From Dromaius novaehollandiae (taxonomy: Eukaryota > Chordata > Aves > Casuariiformes > Dromaiidae): DNA of 64,000 nt. The stretch is taken from contig NC_088099.1 of the NCBI RefSeq assembly GCF_036370855.1, positions 33,066,501-33,130,500 of the forward strand. Reading direction: 5' to 3'. Under the pieces are notes generated by a model that saw nothing but the letters and a program-made list of their open reading frames with translations, did no database searches and was not told the DNA's origin. Positions 11,431 through 24,782 of this stretch are shown here, piece after piece (position 1 is the first letter of the stretch; each line of letters begins with the position of its first letter). The translations under genes and the position numbers were made by a program.

Positions 11431-11900
11431 GATATAACCGTAGCGAGCAGGAGCGGCAGGGGACGGAGGGACGCGGCGGCCCCCCCGCGCGGCGCGGGCG
11501 AGGGACACCTCTGCTCGGAGCCACGTCGCGGGGGAGGGAGCCGGGCGCCGGCTACTTGTGAAAACCCAGGCTTCCCGTCTCGGGCTTTCACCGCATGACC
11601 CCGGCGGGTGACACGCTGCCGCTGCCCGGCCCCGGCGCAGCGCCGCGCTGCCCCGCTCCGCTCCCGCCGGGAGGGAGGCGCTGCGCCCTACCCCTCGCGC
11701 CAAGATGGCCCCAGCGGCCGGCGGCGGTTGGCGGGGCGCGCCCCGCGCGGGGGCGGTCGTTGGGCGCCCCGAGGGGCTCCCGGCGGCCTGCTGGAGCACC
11801 CGGCGCTGTGCCCAGGCCCCCCCCGAGACCCAGCCGGCCGGCGCAGGCACCCCGCCTCGCTGAGCCCGCAGCGCAGCACCAAGTTGAAATGGCCGGGGTA
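11430..11900. promoter_or_regulatory. Second CpG island, candidate divergent or alternative promoter
   Basis: This very CpG-rich stretch lies about 1.5 kb from the UBE2E1 island. It carries a YY1-type motif CAAGATGGC at 11701-11709 (plus orientation), an E2F-like TTGGCGGGG at about 11729-11737 and several GC boxes including GGGGGCGG near 11750. YY1 motifs in this orientation tend to sit just downstream of start sites, which favours rightward transcription from near 11,690. It could instead be an alternative upstream UBE2E1 promoter. Without transcript data the direction is a guess. Confidence 0.6.
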
Positions 11901-12251
11901 GCTTTCCTGCAGGGATTGCCTGAGGGCGCCGTGGTGGAGTTGACCCTGGAGGGGGACCGCTTGAGGAGCACCTGCTCCTTTAGCGAGGCCCCAGACTTGG
12001 ACGGGGATGAAAACCTAAAGTTTGGGCTGGGTCGGAAGCAGAATGCCCGTGGCTTCTTTTGGGGGCACGCTGGGGGGTCTTCCTCAGGAAAAGGTGTTGG
12101 GCCAGCTGAAAGCACAGCTGCCTGGGGGTGCCGAGCCCCTTGTCCACGAGACATGTTTGCAACTAACCACAGGGATCAGGGCATGGCACTAATTTTTCAC
12201 CATTTCAAAGTAGCAATCCTAGGGCCAGAGGTGCCCTGGAAGGGATGCTAG
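11888..12251 (+). other. Unrecognised open frame at the edge of the second CpG island
   Basis: From an ATG in good context (G at -3, G at +4) the frame stays open for 121 codons, starting MAGVAFLQGLPEGAVVELTL. It continues an open frame that runs through the island from 11595. I recognise no domain. The length is unremarkable next to a GC-rich island, and the sequence after 12,050 looks like ordinary DNA. It may be the exonic part of a divergent non-coding transcript. I list it as a candidate only. Confidence 0.12.
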
Positions 12252-12259
12252 TGCGGGGG

Positions 12260-15200
12260 CAATATTTCCTTTTGGCACCTCCATTTCCTTGGTTCACTGC
12301 AGGTGCTGTGCCTCTCTCCTCTTTCTCTCTTTCCCTTCCCTCTTTCCGCACCACTCAGCAGCACCTCATTTCGCATGGGTTAGTCCCAAAGCTACCTACG
12401 CTCCCCCCAGGCTTGCTGCCCAGTCTCCCATGTAGTTGAATAGCACAGTATAGTAGAAGGATACACCAATGATATTTCAAGAGTCCTTTCTAACAAAAGA
12501 TATTTATTTAGCTAACCCTCCTCTTCATTCTTTGTTACCTGTGGTACCAGGTATTAGGCCTTGGTGAACTGGCCTCTGGAAGCAGCTTGCTAGCAGAGCT
12601 CACCTTTCTATTTTGAACTATGGGAATAAAGCTTTTGAAGTCATGGCCATCCTTCCCCCCAGTAACTTTGGAGCTTTGGCATGTCTGCCATTAACAAAGG
12701 CTTCAAAGGCAAATACATTTCATGAAAACTGGCATTTAGATAAAGGACAGAGATCTAGATCATTTAGTGCTCCCCACTGAAAGGGGTGTGTGTGGCAGAG
12801 AATTCAGCTACTTTATGTCCAACAGCAATCAGCCGGTCTGTCAGCATGCTCCAAACTAGCCTGTGAGGACAGTGCAGAATGGAGCTGGGAGTATAGTGGT
12901 ACATGTCAAGCAGCAAATGCAGGAGACAAGAGGACACAAAGCAGGCGATCAGGTTTCAGAAAATTCACTGCTTATGGAACAACTTTTTAAAACCAGAAAA
13001 TCTTCACTTTCACTAAAAACAAACCTCCAGCCCTTTCCTGTCATCACAGGAAACATGCACCAAAGTTAAATGAGACAACAGATTAATAATGAAAGCCCTC
13101 CACTTCTGTAATAGAAGGCAGAGAATATGCAAAGATTGCTACAAAATCCCACACACATTTTTCTTTTTTATGTTAATAACTTTGGTAGGGGGTTATCCAT
13201 AAACTAACCTTTTCTTGCAGCACACAATCTTTGGTAACCCTGTTCAAAATAGTATGATGACCAGCAGCAGTGGTTATTTACTTTGAAGCCTACCCAAAAA
13301 TGCATTCTCTGAAAGCACCTACTAATATCATCACTTGAGCAGCTGTTACAGTGGCAACTCCCCTTTTATGACTCACCTCATAGATCTGGCAATATGCTGT
13401 TCTTCCATTCTAGCCATGCCTGACTGTAGCTGTGGAGAGAATAGTAGCCAAGAAGCCAACTTCTGTGCCATCCATTTCCCAGGAGCGTTTTTGCAGCTTG
13501 CCTTGCTCCCACACACGATTGTCCTCTCAGTCCTGCATGGACACTGAAGAACTGGAAAAGAGTCGAGGACATGGTCCTTACTCCAGAAAAAAGGAAGACT
13601 AGCTCCCCTAATCCAACCTCTTTTCATCTTGGGAATTTTGACAAAACCTCACTGATCTCCTGCTGCTCTTTTTCTTCCTTTTTTGTGAAGTGTGTGTTCA
13701 CTTTAGCAAGTGACCTTTCCTTCTCACCAGTGCCCCCTCTCCCCCTTTTTTTTCTTGGTCAAGTTCTGCAAAGGACTTGCGAAGGAAAACTGACTCAGAT
13801 TATTCAGTTTCCCTGTGCCGCAAGCTTTTTTAATCCATGGCACTAGCTCAGTGTAGCAACTGAATAGGATTAGTCAGTTTTCCCTCTGGATTGAGTTTGG
13901 AGAAGGCTGCAAGGCTAGATGACTAGAATCGAGTTGCCTTTGGGGTTTTGAGCTTAATTCATGGCAGAAGCTAGCCAACTCAAATCACACTGAGCCTGCT
14001 GTTAAAGGAAGGTGACTAGGATTAGTCTCTTTGTACTATCTCAGCTCCAGATACATTCTCAGCCTTATTCCTGGCTGGTCTGTTTGGGCCTGAGCCAAAG
14101 CCCCTTACATCTCTGTGAGCCTTTCCACCAGTTCCAGTGAGTTTTGCATCAGGCCTTTTGTGGGGAGAAGAAAAGAAATGATCATCTGTTTGGGTCTTCT
14201 AAAGTCAGCTCGCTGCTGGTGTCACGCTTGCAAGTGGCAGCAGGAAAGCCAGAAACATACTGATATCTCACGCAGACTTGTGTTGACATACTTTGTCCTT
14301 TCTGTGTGACCCTATGATACAAGGTCAGGTAGCAAGGAAAAGTTATGACTAGCTCAGGACTTATGACACAGCTGTTTGAATAAAGCTAAGTAGAAACTCT
14401 GAGTGGGGAGGAGAGGAAGGAACTGTATTCAAATGAGAGAAAATGTAACAGAGGAAACACAAGTGCTCATTTCTATGACATAAGGGTAGTGAACTTACAG
14501 GCTCATCCTATGACTTCCTTCTTACAGCTGTCTTCCCATAAATTAATGATGCATTCCAACTTTCCATGCTGTAATTTTCTTGAACAATATGACTCTTAGT
14601 CCTTAGAGTTACATCTTTTTCAATTCCTTATAGAAGAGGGAAGGGGTCCACAAGCAGGAAAAGGCTTGTTTCCTCTTCTCTTATTCCAATGCCAAAGAGG
14701 AGTTAGTTGCAGAAGGGAAAAGTTTAGGTCTCATTGTCAGAGAGACAACAAACCCTGCTGTTTGCTACTTGCTTTTATTTTTTTTAAGACTAGTCCTGGG
14801 AGCTCTCTGAAGGCCTTGCTGAGAGACCGTCATGTGAGCAGAAACACTTTAAACCTGTTGGGCGTTTTGGCCTTACTAAAGTCTTGGCCAAACAGCTGGT
14901 AATTCATTCCAAAGGCTTAAACAAAGAAGTATAGCTACATGTAACTATATATATCTTCTACCTGTAAGTTGTTCCTTTTATGCCCCTTCTGGAATATGGC
15001 CCTGTTCATTTTGGTAACTGAAAAACTAAAGATGCTGAGATCAGTTCAGTTTCACAGCATCATAAGAAGTTTCATGAGATATATTTTCAGAGGTTTCTGT
15101 GTTGCTTCCAGGTGATGAGTTTGAGTCTTAAAATTGCTTTACCTTGAAGATACAATGATTCACTGCTTTCTCGATCTGCCAGATCTGTAGCTAGTATTTA

Positions 15201-16150
15201 GCGATCCGGACTGAGAGATATATGACACTTTTCCTGCCTATGTCTCTAGCAATTGCTCCATATTTCTGATCCTCATTTCCCTCCTGTAAAAGAAGAAAAT
15301 GATGTTAATCAGGAGTTAGACTGAAAATGTGAATAGAGGTGTTCTTACACACTCCACCTATAGCCACTCATTAGATGTTTCTGTCACTTCCTTTTTGTGT
15401 CTGATGGATCTGCTTTTCTGCAGAATGCTGCCTCCCCAGTGGTCTCCGTCCTTCCTTTGGACTTGCAGTGGTTGGCTCTGCTTTTCTTCTCTGTCTCTGC
15501 AGTGCGCAGGCTCCCTAGACTATTCCAGACTCCTTGACTTTTTCTCTTCTGGCATGGGTCTGCCTGTGCTTGCTCTCCTAATTCAGATGCTTTTCCTGTT
15601 TCTTTTTTTCAGATGATGGAAAATACTGCTTTATTGATCTTCACCAGCTCTCCATTTCTACATACCACTTTCCCTTGGCATCAGTATTCAGATCTTGAAG
15701 AAACTGAGAAAGTGGAGTGATTATAGTAGAATAAACAGTAGATGTATTATAATCAATCAGTCCTGCCCTAGGAAGGCTCCCAGGGCAATGGCATTGTTGT
15801 TAGTGGAAGCCCTGGGAGAGGTGAGAGGTGTTAGTCAACATGGCCCAGACAGAAGGACTCATGAAGGCAGTGGGTCTGACTGCAGTAAATGCATTATTTT
15901 TGCCACTCTTCCCCTGCTAAGTTGCAGAAAATTCCAGCTTGACATTTAAATTTGTGTTTGCTTTTGATTTGTCACCACTGAATGGCCAATGGTAATGGCC
16001 ACTGCTGGACCAAATCTGTCAAATCTGTCTTTGAAGTTTTCCAATGCAATAATAAATGGTTTGATTGTGACATTCCTATGCTGGCATTATGCTGGCATAA
16101 TGTTAGATGTAGCCTGGTGCTACCAGGTGTAGCCTAGGAAAGGCCAGACT
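12260..16150. other. Intergenic stretch without recognisable genes
   Basis: Ordinary AT-leaning sequence. The only repeat-like trace is a possible MIR 3' fragment at about 15,255-15,305 (CCTCATTTCCCTCCTGTAAA). I see no coding exon and no RNA gene. Confidence 0.6.
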
Positions 16151-16154
16151 AGAA

Positions 16155-16245
16155 GACAGTTTTGCCAGCATAAACTGCATCTCCTGATGTTGTTTTGCCT
16201 GTACAACTATCCCAACAGATCTTTCTTCAGTGTAAGCTTAACCTT
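16155..16245 (+). repeat. Degraded MITE-like DNA-transposon fragment
   Basis: The sequence TTTTGCCAGCATAAACTGC, followed by TTTTGCCTGTACAACTATCC and TTCAGTGTAAGC, resembles the internal part of short non-autonomous DNA transposons abundant in turtles. The match is from memory and diverged. Confidence 0.35.
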
Positions 16246-17692
16246 AGAGAGTCTCTGTCTTGCAACGGAACTGTTAGAGAGGAAAGCTACTGGAGATGAC
16301 TTACGAAAAGTGTGAGCTCACAGTTTATGCCTCTGCCTTTGTACGGTGCTTTGTGAAATTCAGATGAAAAAGACAGTATTTTTCATATGATCACTATAAT
16401 GTTACAGCTTGACCATAGACTCTGAAGACGTACTCTTGAAAATCACTCATCATGGAGATGCAGATACTCAGTAAGACATACAAAATATTGGTCAACTGAG
16501 TTGAAGAAGCCATTTAAGAACTCAGCAACAAATAGACAAAATAATCTTTCTAGTATCCAAGACAAAGAAGTCTCTCACTATATAAATAATATTTCACACC
16601 TACAGTCCTTTCTTTCTGCCCTTTCAAATACTTCTCAGTGTCACAGTATGTGTCACTGGCTCAAAGGGTTAGTACAAGAAAATCTGCTTTGCTTGCTCAT
16701 ATGCTGAATTGGTAATATCCTTATTCTAGTTTATTCTTTCTGCTAAAAAAAGAGTGATTCCCTGTCTGCTCCAATTTTGTGGATTTGTAAATCTATGTGT
16801 GGAGAAAATCCACATGTCCCAACTTCTCAGAGAATGTATTTAGTGAGGATTTCAATTGACTCTTTCAACCTCTGCCTCCTCATCTAACAAAGGTTCTTCT
16901 CAGCAGAGAAGGATCAGGAGAGGTGTTCAAGGCTCAGTAATTTCACTCTGTGGCTTGACTACAGTTCAAGACTTCAATGGTCTTAAACTGCAATTTTTCT
17001 CCCTAGGCTTCCTTATTATTACAGAGCCCTTCAAAAGGCAGCAATAGAATCTGTCAGACTTCTATAGATCCCTGATGCTGCATTCTTGAGAAACCAGTGT
17101 AAGGCACCTTTTCCTTCTTTTTTTCTTTATCTGACCAGTACATGGAGACAAAGAATAGAACGTGCATCTGATTGTTAACAATTACTTACATTTAACACTC
17201 AAATCCTAACTTTTTCATATTTATTGGGGCACAAAGCATTATTCATTTCCCTCATGATGTCCATATTTAAAACAAAAGGTGTGTACTATCAAAACCTCTA
17301 AAAAGCATTTGAGAGCTCTTCATTTCAAGGCTTCTTAAAAGCCATTGTCTATTTTTTCTTCCTGATATAGGCCATAGTAACTCTCAGATTATGCCAAAGG
17401 TTATAGAAGTATTCACAGCATGGACTAAAACTTCACATATAAGATCTTCTCATTATCCCTTCTCCCAGCGATGATCAGAAAACTTCCATGTAGCATCTTC
17501 AGCAATTGCTTACATAGAAGTATAAGCTTAGAAAATCTAAACATTTCTGAATACCTGTAAAAGACTTTTTTTGTTAAATAACCTTGTGTTGCTCTGCTCT
17601 GTTTTCATACAATCATAAAAGGTGTCTTTGAAATGTGGCTTCTTGCTAAGCTAAAGAATGTCATGTCTATGGCCTGAAGGGCAGCTAGATAT

Positions 17693-17885
17693 TTCAGGCT
17701 TTGTCCACACAGGCACATTTCACCCTTCACATCAATACAACTAGATAGGTATAGTTAAACAAGCATAACCCTACCTATGAACTCCTGTTCTACCATAAAA
17801 ATATTTTCTCCAGTGCAACCAAAGCAATGTAAGTCAAAACTGGAAAAGGCTTGCTTCTAGGGTGTTCACATGAGGGATTGCAACA
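17693..17885. repeat. MITE-like element (hAT-type, degraded)
   Basis: It opens with AGGCTTTGTCCACACAGG. Next come CATCAATACAACTAGATAGG, TATAGTTAAACAAGCATAAC and ACTCCTGTTCTACCATAAAA, and it closes with GGGTGTTCACATG. The start resembles the GGCCTTGTCTACAC end, and the middle resembles the interior, of non-autonomous elements frequent in turtle genomes. No clean target-site duplication remains. Confidence 0.5.
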
Positions 17886-17999
17886 GTATAATTATATAGT
17901 ATATTATATAATAACCTCTTTTGTTGACATGCTATGGAGAAGTTTATCAATGGTGTAATGAAGTTGCTTCTCCAATCTTTTCATTCAACATTTCCATTG

Positions 18000-20030
18000 A
18001 ATTAGAACTGAAACAGCAGGGCCTTGTTTGATATTGTGATACCTCAAATAAGTCATGTACCTTCTTTACCTCTTTGGCTTTTCCTTTTCTCTCTGCTACC
18101 TCATAGCCTGACCCACTGTCTTTCTCCATATTTCTTGGCCATGTAGATTCTCTGCTTCCTTTTTACCTTTACTTTTTTTTCTTCTTTATATGCTTCCTTG
18201 TTTCTGGCTTTTCTTACCTCCCCGCACGTGATTTCCTGAATTTTGGCTGCTGTGTCCAGGCAGCTGGTCTTTTACATCCCATCTTCTCTGAGTATACCAA
18301 ATGGACACTTGATTCCTTTTCCCCCATCCTTCCATGGATATGGTGGCTACTTCTCTTCTCTTGCATATGCCACGACATTATTTCCCTCTCCTTATTTCCT
18401 GCTTCTTTCAGGCTTACAGACTCTTCCTTGAAGTGTCTTGTGAATGCCTGTGGAAGCAACTTTCTCTCAACAGACCAGTAACATAGCAAATGCTCTACAG
18501 CCTCACTGGTGCACAGTCTGTAGTTGGAGACCACTATGTATTGCATCTGTTGGGATAATAAAAATAGGAGCTCTCTGGACATGGCTGAACTGCTTCTTAT
18601 AGTGTAATTGGGCTTTAGGCATTATCACAATACAAACAGGACACAATAATATAATTGCAGAGATTTAATTTCTGTTTGGAGAGCTTTAACTTTTTTCGAA
18701 CAAAACCCTAAGTCAAAAAATATCTGTGGAAAACCTAGTTTAGCAAGATAGCTAACAGCCCAGAGACACGTGGCTAGTAAAAATCTAGTCATTTGTATAT
18801 GCTTAAAGCAAATCAGAAGAACGTGCCTCCTATCTCAGAATACGATATTCAAGGTGTCAGTAAAATTGTACAGCTCTGCCGCACTTTGGGTGGCAATCAT
18901 ACCATACCTGGGAAGGGTTTGTTTGCAAAACTGTGGTTGAAAAGAAAAGGGCACTGAACAACAGATGTCAAGGAGTCCTTCCTCCACCAGGTATTGTCAG
19001 GACAGGCAGACCTTTTTCACTTGCTCTCTGAAAATTTGCACATAAATTGCTATGCCCTCAAAAATGAGATTTACATTTCAAATTTCAGAATTTATGTATA
19101 GAAACTACAAGTCACAGTCAGTCTTTACAGAGCAGGCTGATGTAAGAGGCATATTCATATGATTTTTTAAAACAGCTACTAATGAAATGGAATATTGCCA
19201 TTTTTCCTAGGACTGTTGGAAGGGAAACCTGAGATTTTACAAATAGCAGAGAGATGTCTCTAATACCACTTCTAAATTCTGCCACAATTATTTGTTTTAA
19301 ACATTTGCTAACCTCAGAATGTGCCCATCTATTTTTTGTTGGTATCATAGAAAGATGACACCATCCTTTTAAGTATACAGTGTCACACAGGACAAACAAT
19401 ACAATACAGTCATCTGCAGTCTGGGAAATTGCAGGTTCATTTATCACAACAGTATTTCACCAGTTTAGGTTTTATTTAAACTCATCAGGCCTCACACACT
19501 GACTGCTGAAGTCAATAAGATTCTTTCCACTAGTTTAATCTATTTCAAGCCAAGCCAATGGATAGGAGCAGATTTTTGGTAAGAAACTCATTACTGGAGA
19601 TACTGCTGCTTTCTGCAACTCCAAGATTGCCATCAGGAGAATACTTTAGCTGCCTTAATGTCTCAGTTGCATCCACGTGCTGTATTGTGGCGGTGTTACT
19701 CAGGTATTGTGAGCTTCTTTAATTTAGCTGCCTTGATCTCCATTCAGTTGATGTTTTTTTCGCCTACTGTGAAATATTATTTTCCTGTCTTGTAGTTTCT
19801 ATACTATTGGCAGCTCTTCCTCTCTGCTTATCAGAAAAGCAAGAGAGAGGACACAGTCACACTTAAATGATTTTTTATAAGGTTGGGATGGATATACTGT
19901 AGGTTTCACAATAAGATAGCCTGGCCAATGAAGTTTGTATATATAGATTTTTCAGTTTCTTTGCAGCTATGGGATTAACTAGCATAGTAAAAGAAAAAAG
20001 CAAAGAGATGGATTCCAATTTTGCCTTGGC
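18000..20030. other. Intergenic stretch, nothing recognised
   Basis: Unique-looking AT-rich sequence. A pyrimidine-rich plus strand at 18,060-18,450 explains the long frames on both strands. No exon, RNA gene or clear repeat is seen. Confidence 0.6.
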
Positions 20031-20034
20031 ATAA

Positions 20035-20110
20035 TTCTGTTGACTTCAGCAGGGTTACTCCAGATTTACACCAGAATAAAGAGAGTTCAGAGTCAAGACC
20101 AATAGATCAG
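20035..20110 (+). repeat. Old sauropsid interspersed repeat fragment
   Basis: The text TTGACTTCAGCAGGGTTACT followed by CCAGATTTACACCAG matches a very common ancient repeat of turtles, crocodilians and birds (the 'TGACTTCAATGG...GATTTACACCAG' type). Family name uncertain. Confidence 0.45.
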
Positions 20111-21154
20111 TTTGTTGTGCTTTTGGAGGTATCAATTTACTCAGTCATTTGGAAAAATCTTACTTCCCTACTGCCAAAGATCCGGGACAATTCATAATTC
20201 TAATATGTTTGGGGGTCTGCTCTGTGGTGTGTAGATATGTTTGCTTAACAGAATTAGGAATCTGTAAAGTAAACTTTATACACCAAGCCCTTCCCTCTCT
20301 TGTGTACAAGGGCAAAGTAGAGAATAAGACACACAGGGAATTTCCTGCCCCTGTACAAAGACAAAAAGCTCATGAGCACTGGCCTGCAGCAAACCTGAAT
20401 ATAGCCTTCCAGCTCATGATCACTTATTCAGCCCTCAGAAGCAAACTCTAGCTAGATGCAGATCTTAGCCCTCTCGTTCATAGGAAAAGGGATGCCAAAT
20501 CTCAGCGTGCTGTGAGGAGTCCCATCCTGACTAGTGTGATTTCTCAGAGCAGAGCCCACACTGAACAGCACCTTCGCCCCCCCGCCCCCCTTCACTGCAA
20601 GGGCAAGATTCAGGTCTCTCTATTAAATGGCTTAATGCACTACTGTTTTTCTGTAATGAGACAAACTTAAGCAAGCCTATGGGTCTGGAAAGGAAGGCTC
20701 CTTTTTGCATATATCAGTGGTAATTACTTTGAATAAGCTTATCAAATTTGACTATGCACTACTACCATAATTTTTCTTTTAAGAAAAAGGACTCCATGGT
20801 AAGTAAAACATGGAAATGTTGCTGTTTGGAGTTTTGTTGACAGATTTTGTTGTGCTCCCCAAGGTGTGAAATCACACTTGGCAAAAAGCATCTGAACACT
20901 AGAACGCGTCATTTAGTGCCCTCGGTGTTTACGTCCTATCCCTTGCCATTGATGACACAACACACTGCAAGAACAAAAGTCTGTTGGCTTGAATCTGAAT
21001 TGGTTTCCTAATTCACACCTGTGTATTGGCAGACAGGAATCCATCAGTCACAGACTCCCATGCATTCTGAGTACACTGTTATAGGCAGGGCTGAAAACAT
21101 TTCTCAGAGTGTTGATGGGGGAGATAGGGTAGAAACAGGACAGGAGGACAGTAA

Positions 21155-21225
21155 GAAACAACAGGTAATAGAATTACAGGAAACAGGGCTAGAAGGGATG
21201 TCAGGAGGCTGGATTGATTATACTT
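21155..21225 (+). repeat. CR1-like 3'-end fragment
   Basis: The text AGAATTACAGGAAACAGGGC then TAGAAGGGATGTCAGGAGG resembles the 3' terminal region of sauropsid CR1 LINEs (GGGTTAGAAGGGACCTCAGG...). It is short and diverged. Confidence 0.4.
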
Positions 21226-21239
21226 TTGTAATTCCTGAC

Positions 21240-24200
21240 AGATGTGATTAAAAAAAAATCTCCTTGAAAGGCATTATGGCCACAGAGCCACAGATACAAT
21301 TTGTGAGAAACAAATCACTCTCTACATCTGCTAAATCTTAAAGCACAGTTCCAGAGTGGTAGACAGCAGCTTGAATCACTGTATAGAAGTTCATATATCT
21401 TGTTTTATTTAAGTAAGTATAAGGTATTTGTACAAATATCTATCTACAGAATGGAAGAATATAGGGATTTGTGATTTTTGTACTGCTGTGCCAAGAAATG
21501 GAATTTTACTAGAGTAAAACTTGTGTAACACACTTGCAAATTGTGCTCATAACCAGCTTGCACAGCTTACAGTTTTATGGATGGATTTTGTGTTTAAGAG
21601 GTAGAAGTAAATAAGAGAAAAAAATAAAATTAACTCCTATGCAGGTAAATTATCTTTAGACAGGTATCAAGGTCAGGTCTTCTCATTAGTTTCTTTCTTC
21701 ATTAGCATTGGAAGAACAAAGAACAGCATTTATTTTATATTCTAAAGATTAATTGAAATGAAGGATGAAACACTGAAATTGAATTAGTATATTATTAACC
21801 AATTTCTATGTAATAAGAAATAATCTATTACAGATTCTATTCCCCCATACAGAGATTTGTCTTTTGCATTTATCTTTAGGAAAGAAGATGGAAGGAGTAA
21901 CGGGACACAGACTAGAACCAATCCATCAAGTCAGCTACTGGAACATTAATAATGAAGACCTTTGAACCTGGCAAATCTTCCAGGTATCTCTCTCTTAACT
22001 GTGACTTACAAATTGTCCCAGGGTTGCTGCTCAATCTAATGGTTTCTTTTTAATTTTTGCCCCCATGTTATTAAACATGCCCCTGTTATAATCTCAGCAA
22101 CTGACAGTGAAAGCAACAGTTAACAGAGCATGAATCTGGCAGCATGTCAGCTCAGGAACTCCCTACAGCCTGCAAATAAAACTCCACCCACTCACATTTT
22201 CAGGAGACAAGTCTGGTGCCAAGGCAGCGCTGGCGAAGGTGGTGACTGGGGAAGTGGAGATTCTGGCTTCTTTGATTTCTGAGGCTGCCTATGAACAACT
22301 GGGTTCTTTTTTCCCTTTTGAGTCAAATTTCACTTTGACGGCTGGAAGGCTTCCCCATCACTTATTTCTAAGATTAAAACTCTGGTTTAATTTTAGAAAC
22401 TGTAATAAGTAACAGAGCGTCTGACCGAAACCAACAAACTTACCTCATGTAGAGTTCTGACTAAGAGGAAGGGTCTGGCTCACACTATGAATACTTCGCA
22501 GTAGCCTTGTGGCACAAAGGTGTTTTGAAGCAGCTCACAAGCGGGAGATTTTTAGCTGTCACTCCCTCCTGGCTCCTGGCCCCTGGTGTACCGGATGTGC
22601 TAGCAGCATGTGTGGATGGGACTGGAGAGGAGGAAGAGGGGAAAAGGCATATGGGGTACATGCTAGCACCTCCACCCACCACAACTGCCCAGTGACAGCT
22701 ATGGCTGGTCTAAACTGGCCACCCTATCCCTGATTTGGGAAGAGTTAAAACAGTGGTGTAAAGCTCTATTCCTCTCTGCCTATACGATGGTCTCATTCTG
22801 CCCTGCCTCGTATATGCACCTCTCAGCTCCCAGCTGAATGCTCATGCTCCAGCCCATAATACTTTGCATCCAGGCACATGCACAGAGACTGTCTCTGCTC
22901 AGAAGAACAAATGTGTTTTGTCCTATGGTCTAACTGTGCTCCACAGTCTATAGGGCCCTATGAATGGTCTTTCTGGGTTTTAGAGATGGGAGGGGGGAGG
23001 ACTGAAGTAGGATTTTTTGGAAAACTTCTACCCTGTGGTACCTGAGCTGTGCCAGAATTCCCTGGCTGGGCTGCAAACACTGAAAACACACATCGCTCTC
23101 TCTCTGACTTTTGCTTAGGATTTGGGGAAAGCTCACAAGTAATGTACTAAATTCTTTTCACTCCCACCCCCAATCTTAAATGAACAGTTTCTTGACTCAT
23201 TGTACCCTATGCTCAGCTTTAATGAATGACTTCAGCTCCAGAGGTAAGCCTCACTCCCCAGCCTCTTTCCTTGTGTGTCAACACCCCTCTCTCGCCTCCC
23301 CGCCCTAGCCCAATTGCTTAGACCATCCTCCAGGCACTTCCAGGGCCTCCCAAGAAGGGGAAGCAGCAGAAGGACACAGGCAAAATTGCCCTCTGCTTGG
23401 GTTCTCTTTCACCCTAAGTGATGCTCCTCTTGAACCATTTTACCTACAGCACTCAGTCCACATTCAACGGAGGCCTCAATTCTATTTTCCCTTCTCTGCT
23501 CCTTCCAAATGAGTGTTGGCTGTGCTTTGTAAACAAGAGAACAGCTACACATGTCAAGGAGCTCATTCAGAGTTGCTCCAGAGTACACCCTGCCTCTGAG
23601 AAAGAATGAAAGGACACTTCTGGACTTGTTCTGCTCAGCTTCACTGGGTGATTGGGCTTTAAAACACATCAAACCTAACGGTAGGCTTCAATGATTGTGT
23701 GTTGTCTGGCAACACTGGCTGGTGATCATTTCACAGCAGAGCTTTCACTTAGAAAACCTCACTCCTCCTTAAAAGGCTCCTGAGACCCTCTGTAAGCAGC
23801 ACCCACAGCAAATGCACTTCGGATCTGTCCTCCTCATCCCTCATGCCTGGAGTATACTGTGCAGTCATCCTCCTGCTGTATAAATACATGCTACATCTAT
23901 AAAACGTAGATAGGGAAAGCCTGAGCAAAGTCTTCTGACTACAATGCATGTGGTGTCCTCTTTCAACACTATTCTGTATTCACTTTTCGTTTGTGCCTCA
24001 GGGGCAGCGTTACAGGATCCGAAAAATTCTGCTTTCTCCTTACTAGATCCCAAGCCTTTATGTTAAACCATTACAAGGGATGATACAGAGATAGCAAAGG
24101 AACAAGGGATTTTCTTGTAATTTTAGCATTTATTTCATTCTTAAAGATGCAATTGTTTAAAATAAGTGATGTCCTGGCAAAGGCTAGCATTGTACAGTGC

Positions 24201-24780
24201 CAGACAATTTTATCATCCTAGACCATGAAGGCTCTAGTGTACAATATAAAGCTGCTTTGCTTTCTGACACGCTAGTTTTTGAGTGATAGACTGTGTCCTC
24301 TAAAATGCATAAAATGGTATGTGCAAATGGGCCAAATCTCAAAGCTTTTACTCAGCCAAAACTCCCACTATGTCAGTTGGCTGCTGTTTTTTAAACTCAT
24401 CCCTCTCACTAAAATCATGACCTTTCTTGGCAGTGTCCCACACCTCTCCTGAGTTTTCTTCCCTTCAGTGAATAACCCCCAGTCATGTAGCTAAACCACC
24501 ACAGCTGGCCTCCTGCTTTTGCTAAGTGTTTGCATGAGCACAGTGAGGTAGGTGCACATACTGTCCTGTCGGGCAAACGCTATCCCAGCTGCAACTCCAC
24601 AACACAAAGCTACTGGGGGCCAAGCCTAGCAAAGCCAGAGTAAAACTGTAGATGGTGCTCCCTCCAGTGTGACATTGGGACTGCTGAACCTTACCCACTG
24701 CTGCTTGGCCTCTTCTTCTCAGAGGCCAAGGCCACCTTTGCTCCAGGTGCGGTTGTGTCATTGTCACTCGTGCTCATCAG
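21240..24780. other. Intergenic stretch without recognisable genes
   Basis: The sequence is ordinary. A slightly more GC-rich part at about 22,500-23,400 holds several overlapping short frames, none recognisable. No RNA gene was seen. Confidence 0.6.
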
Positions 24781-24782
24781 TA

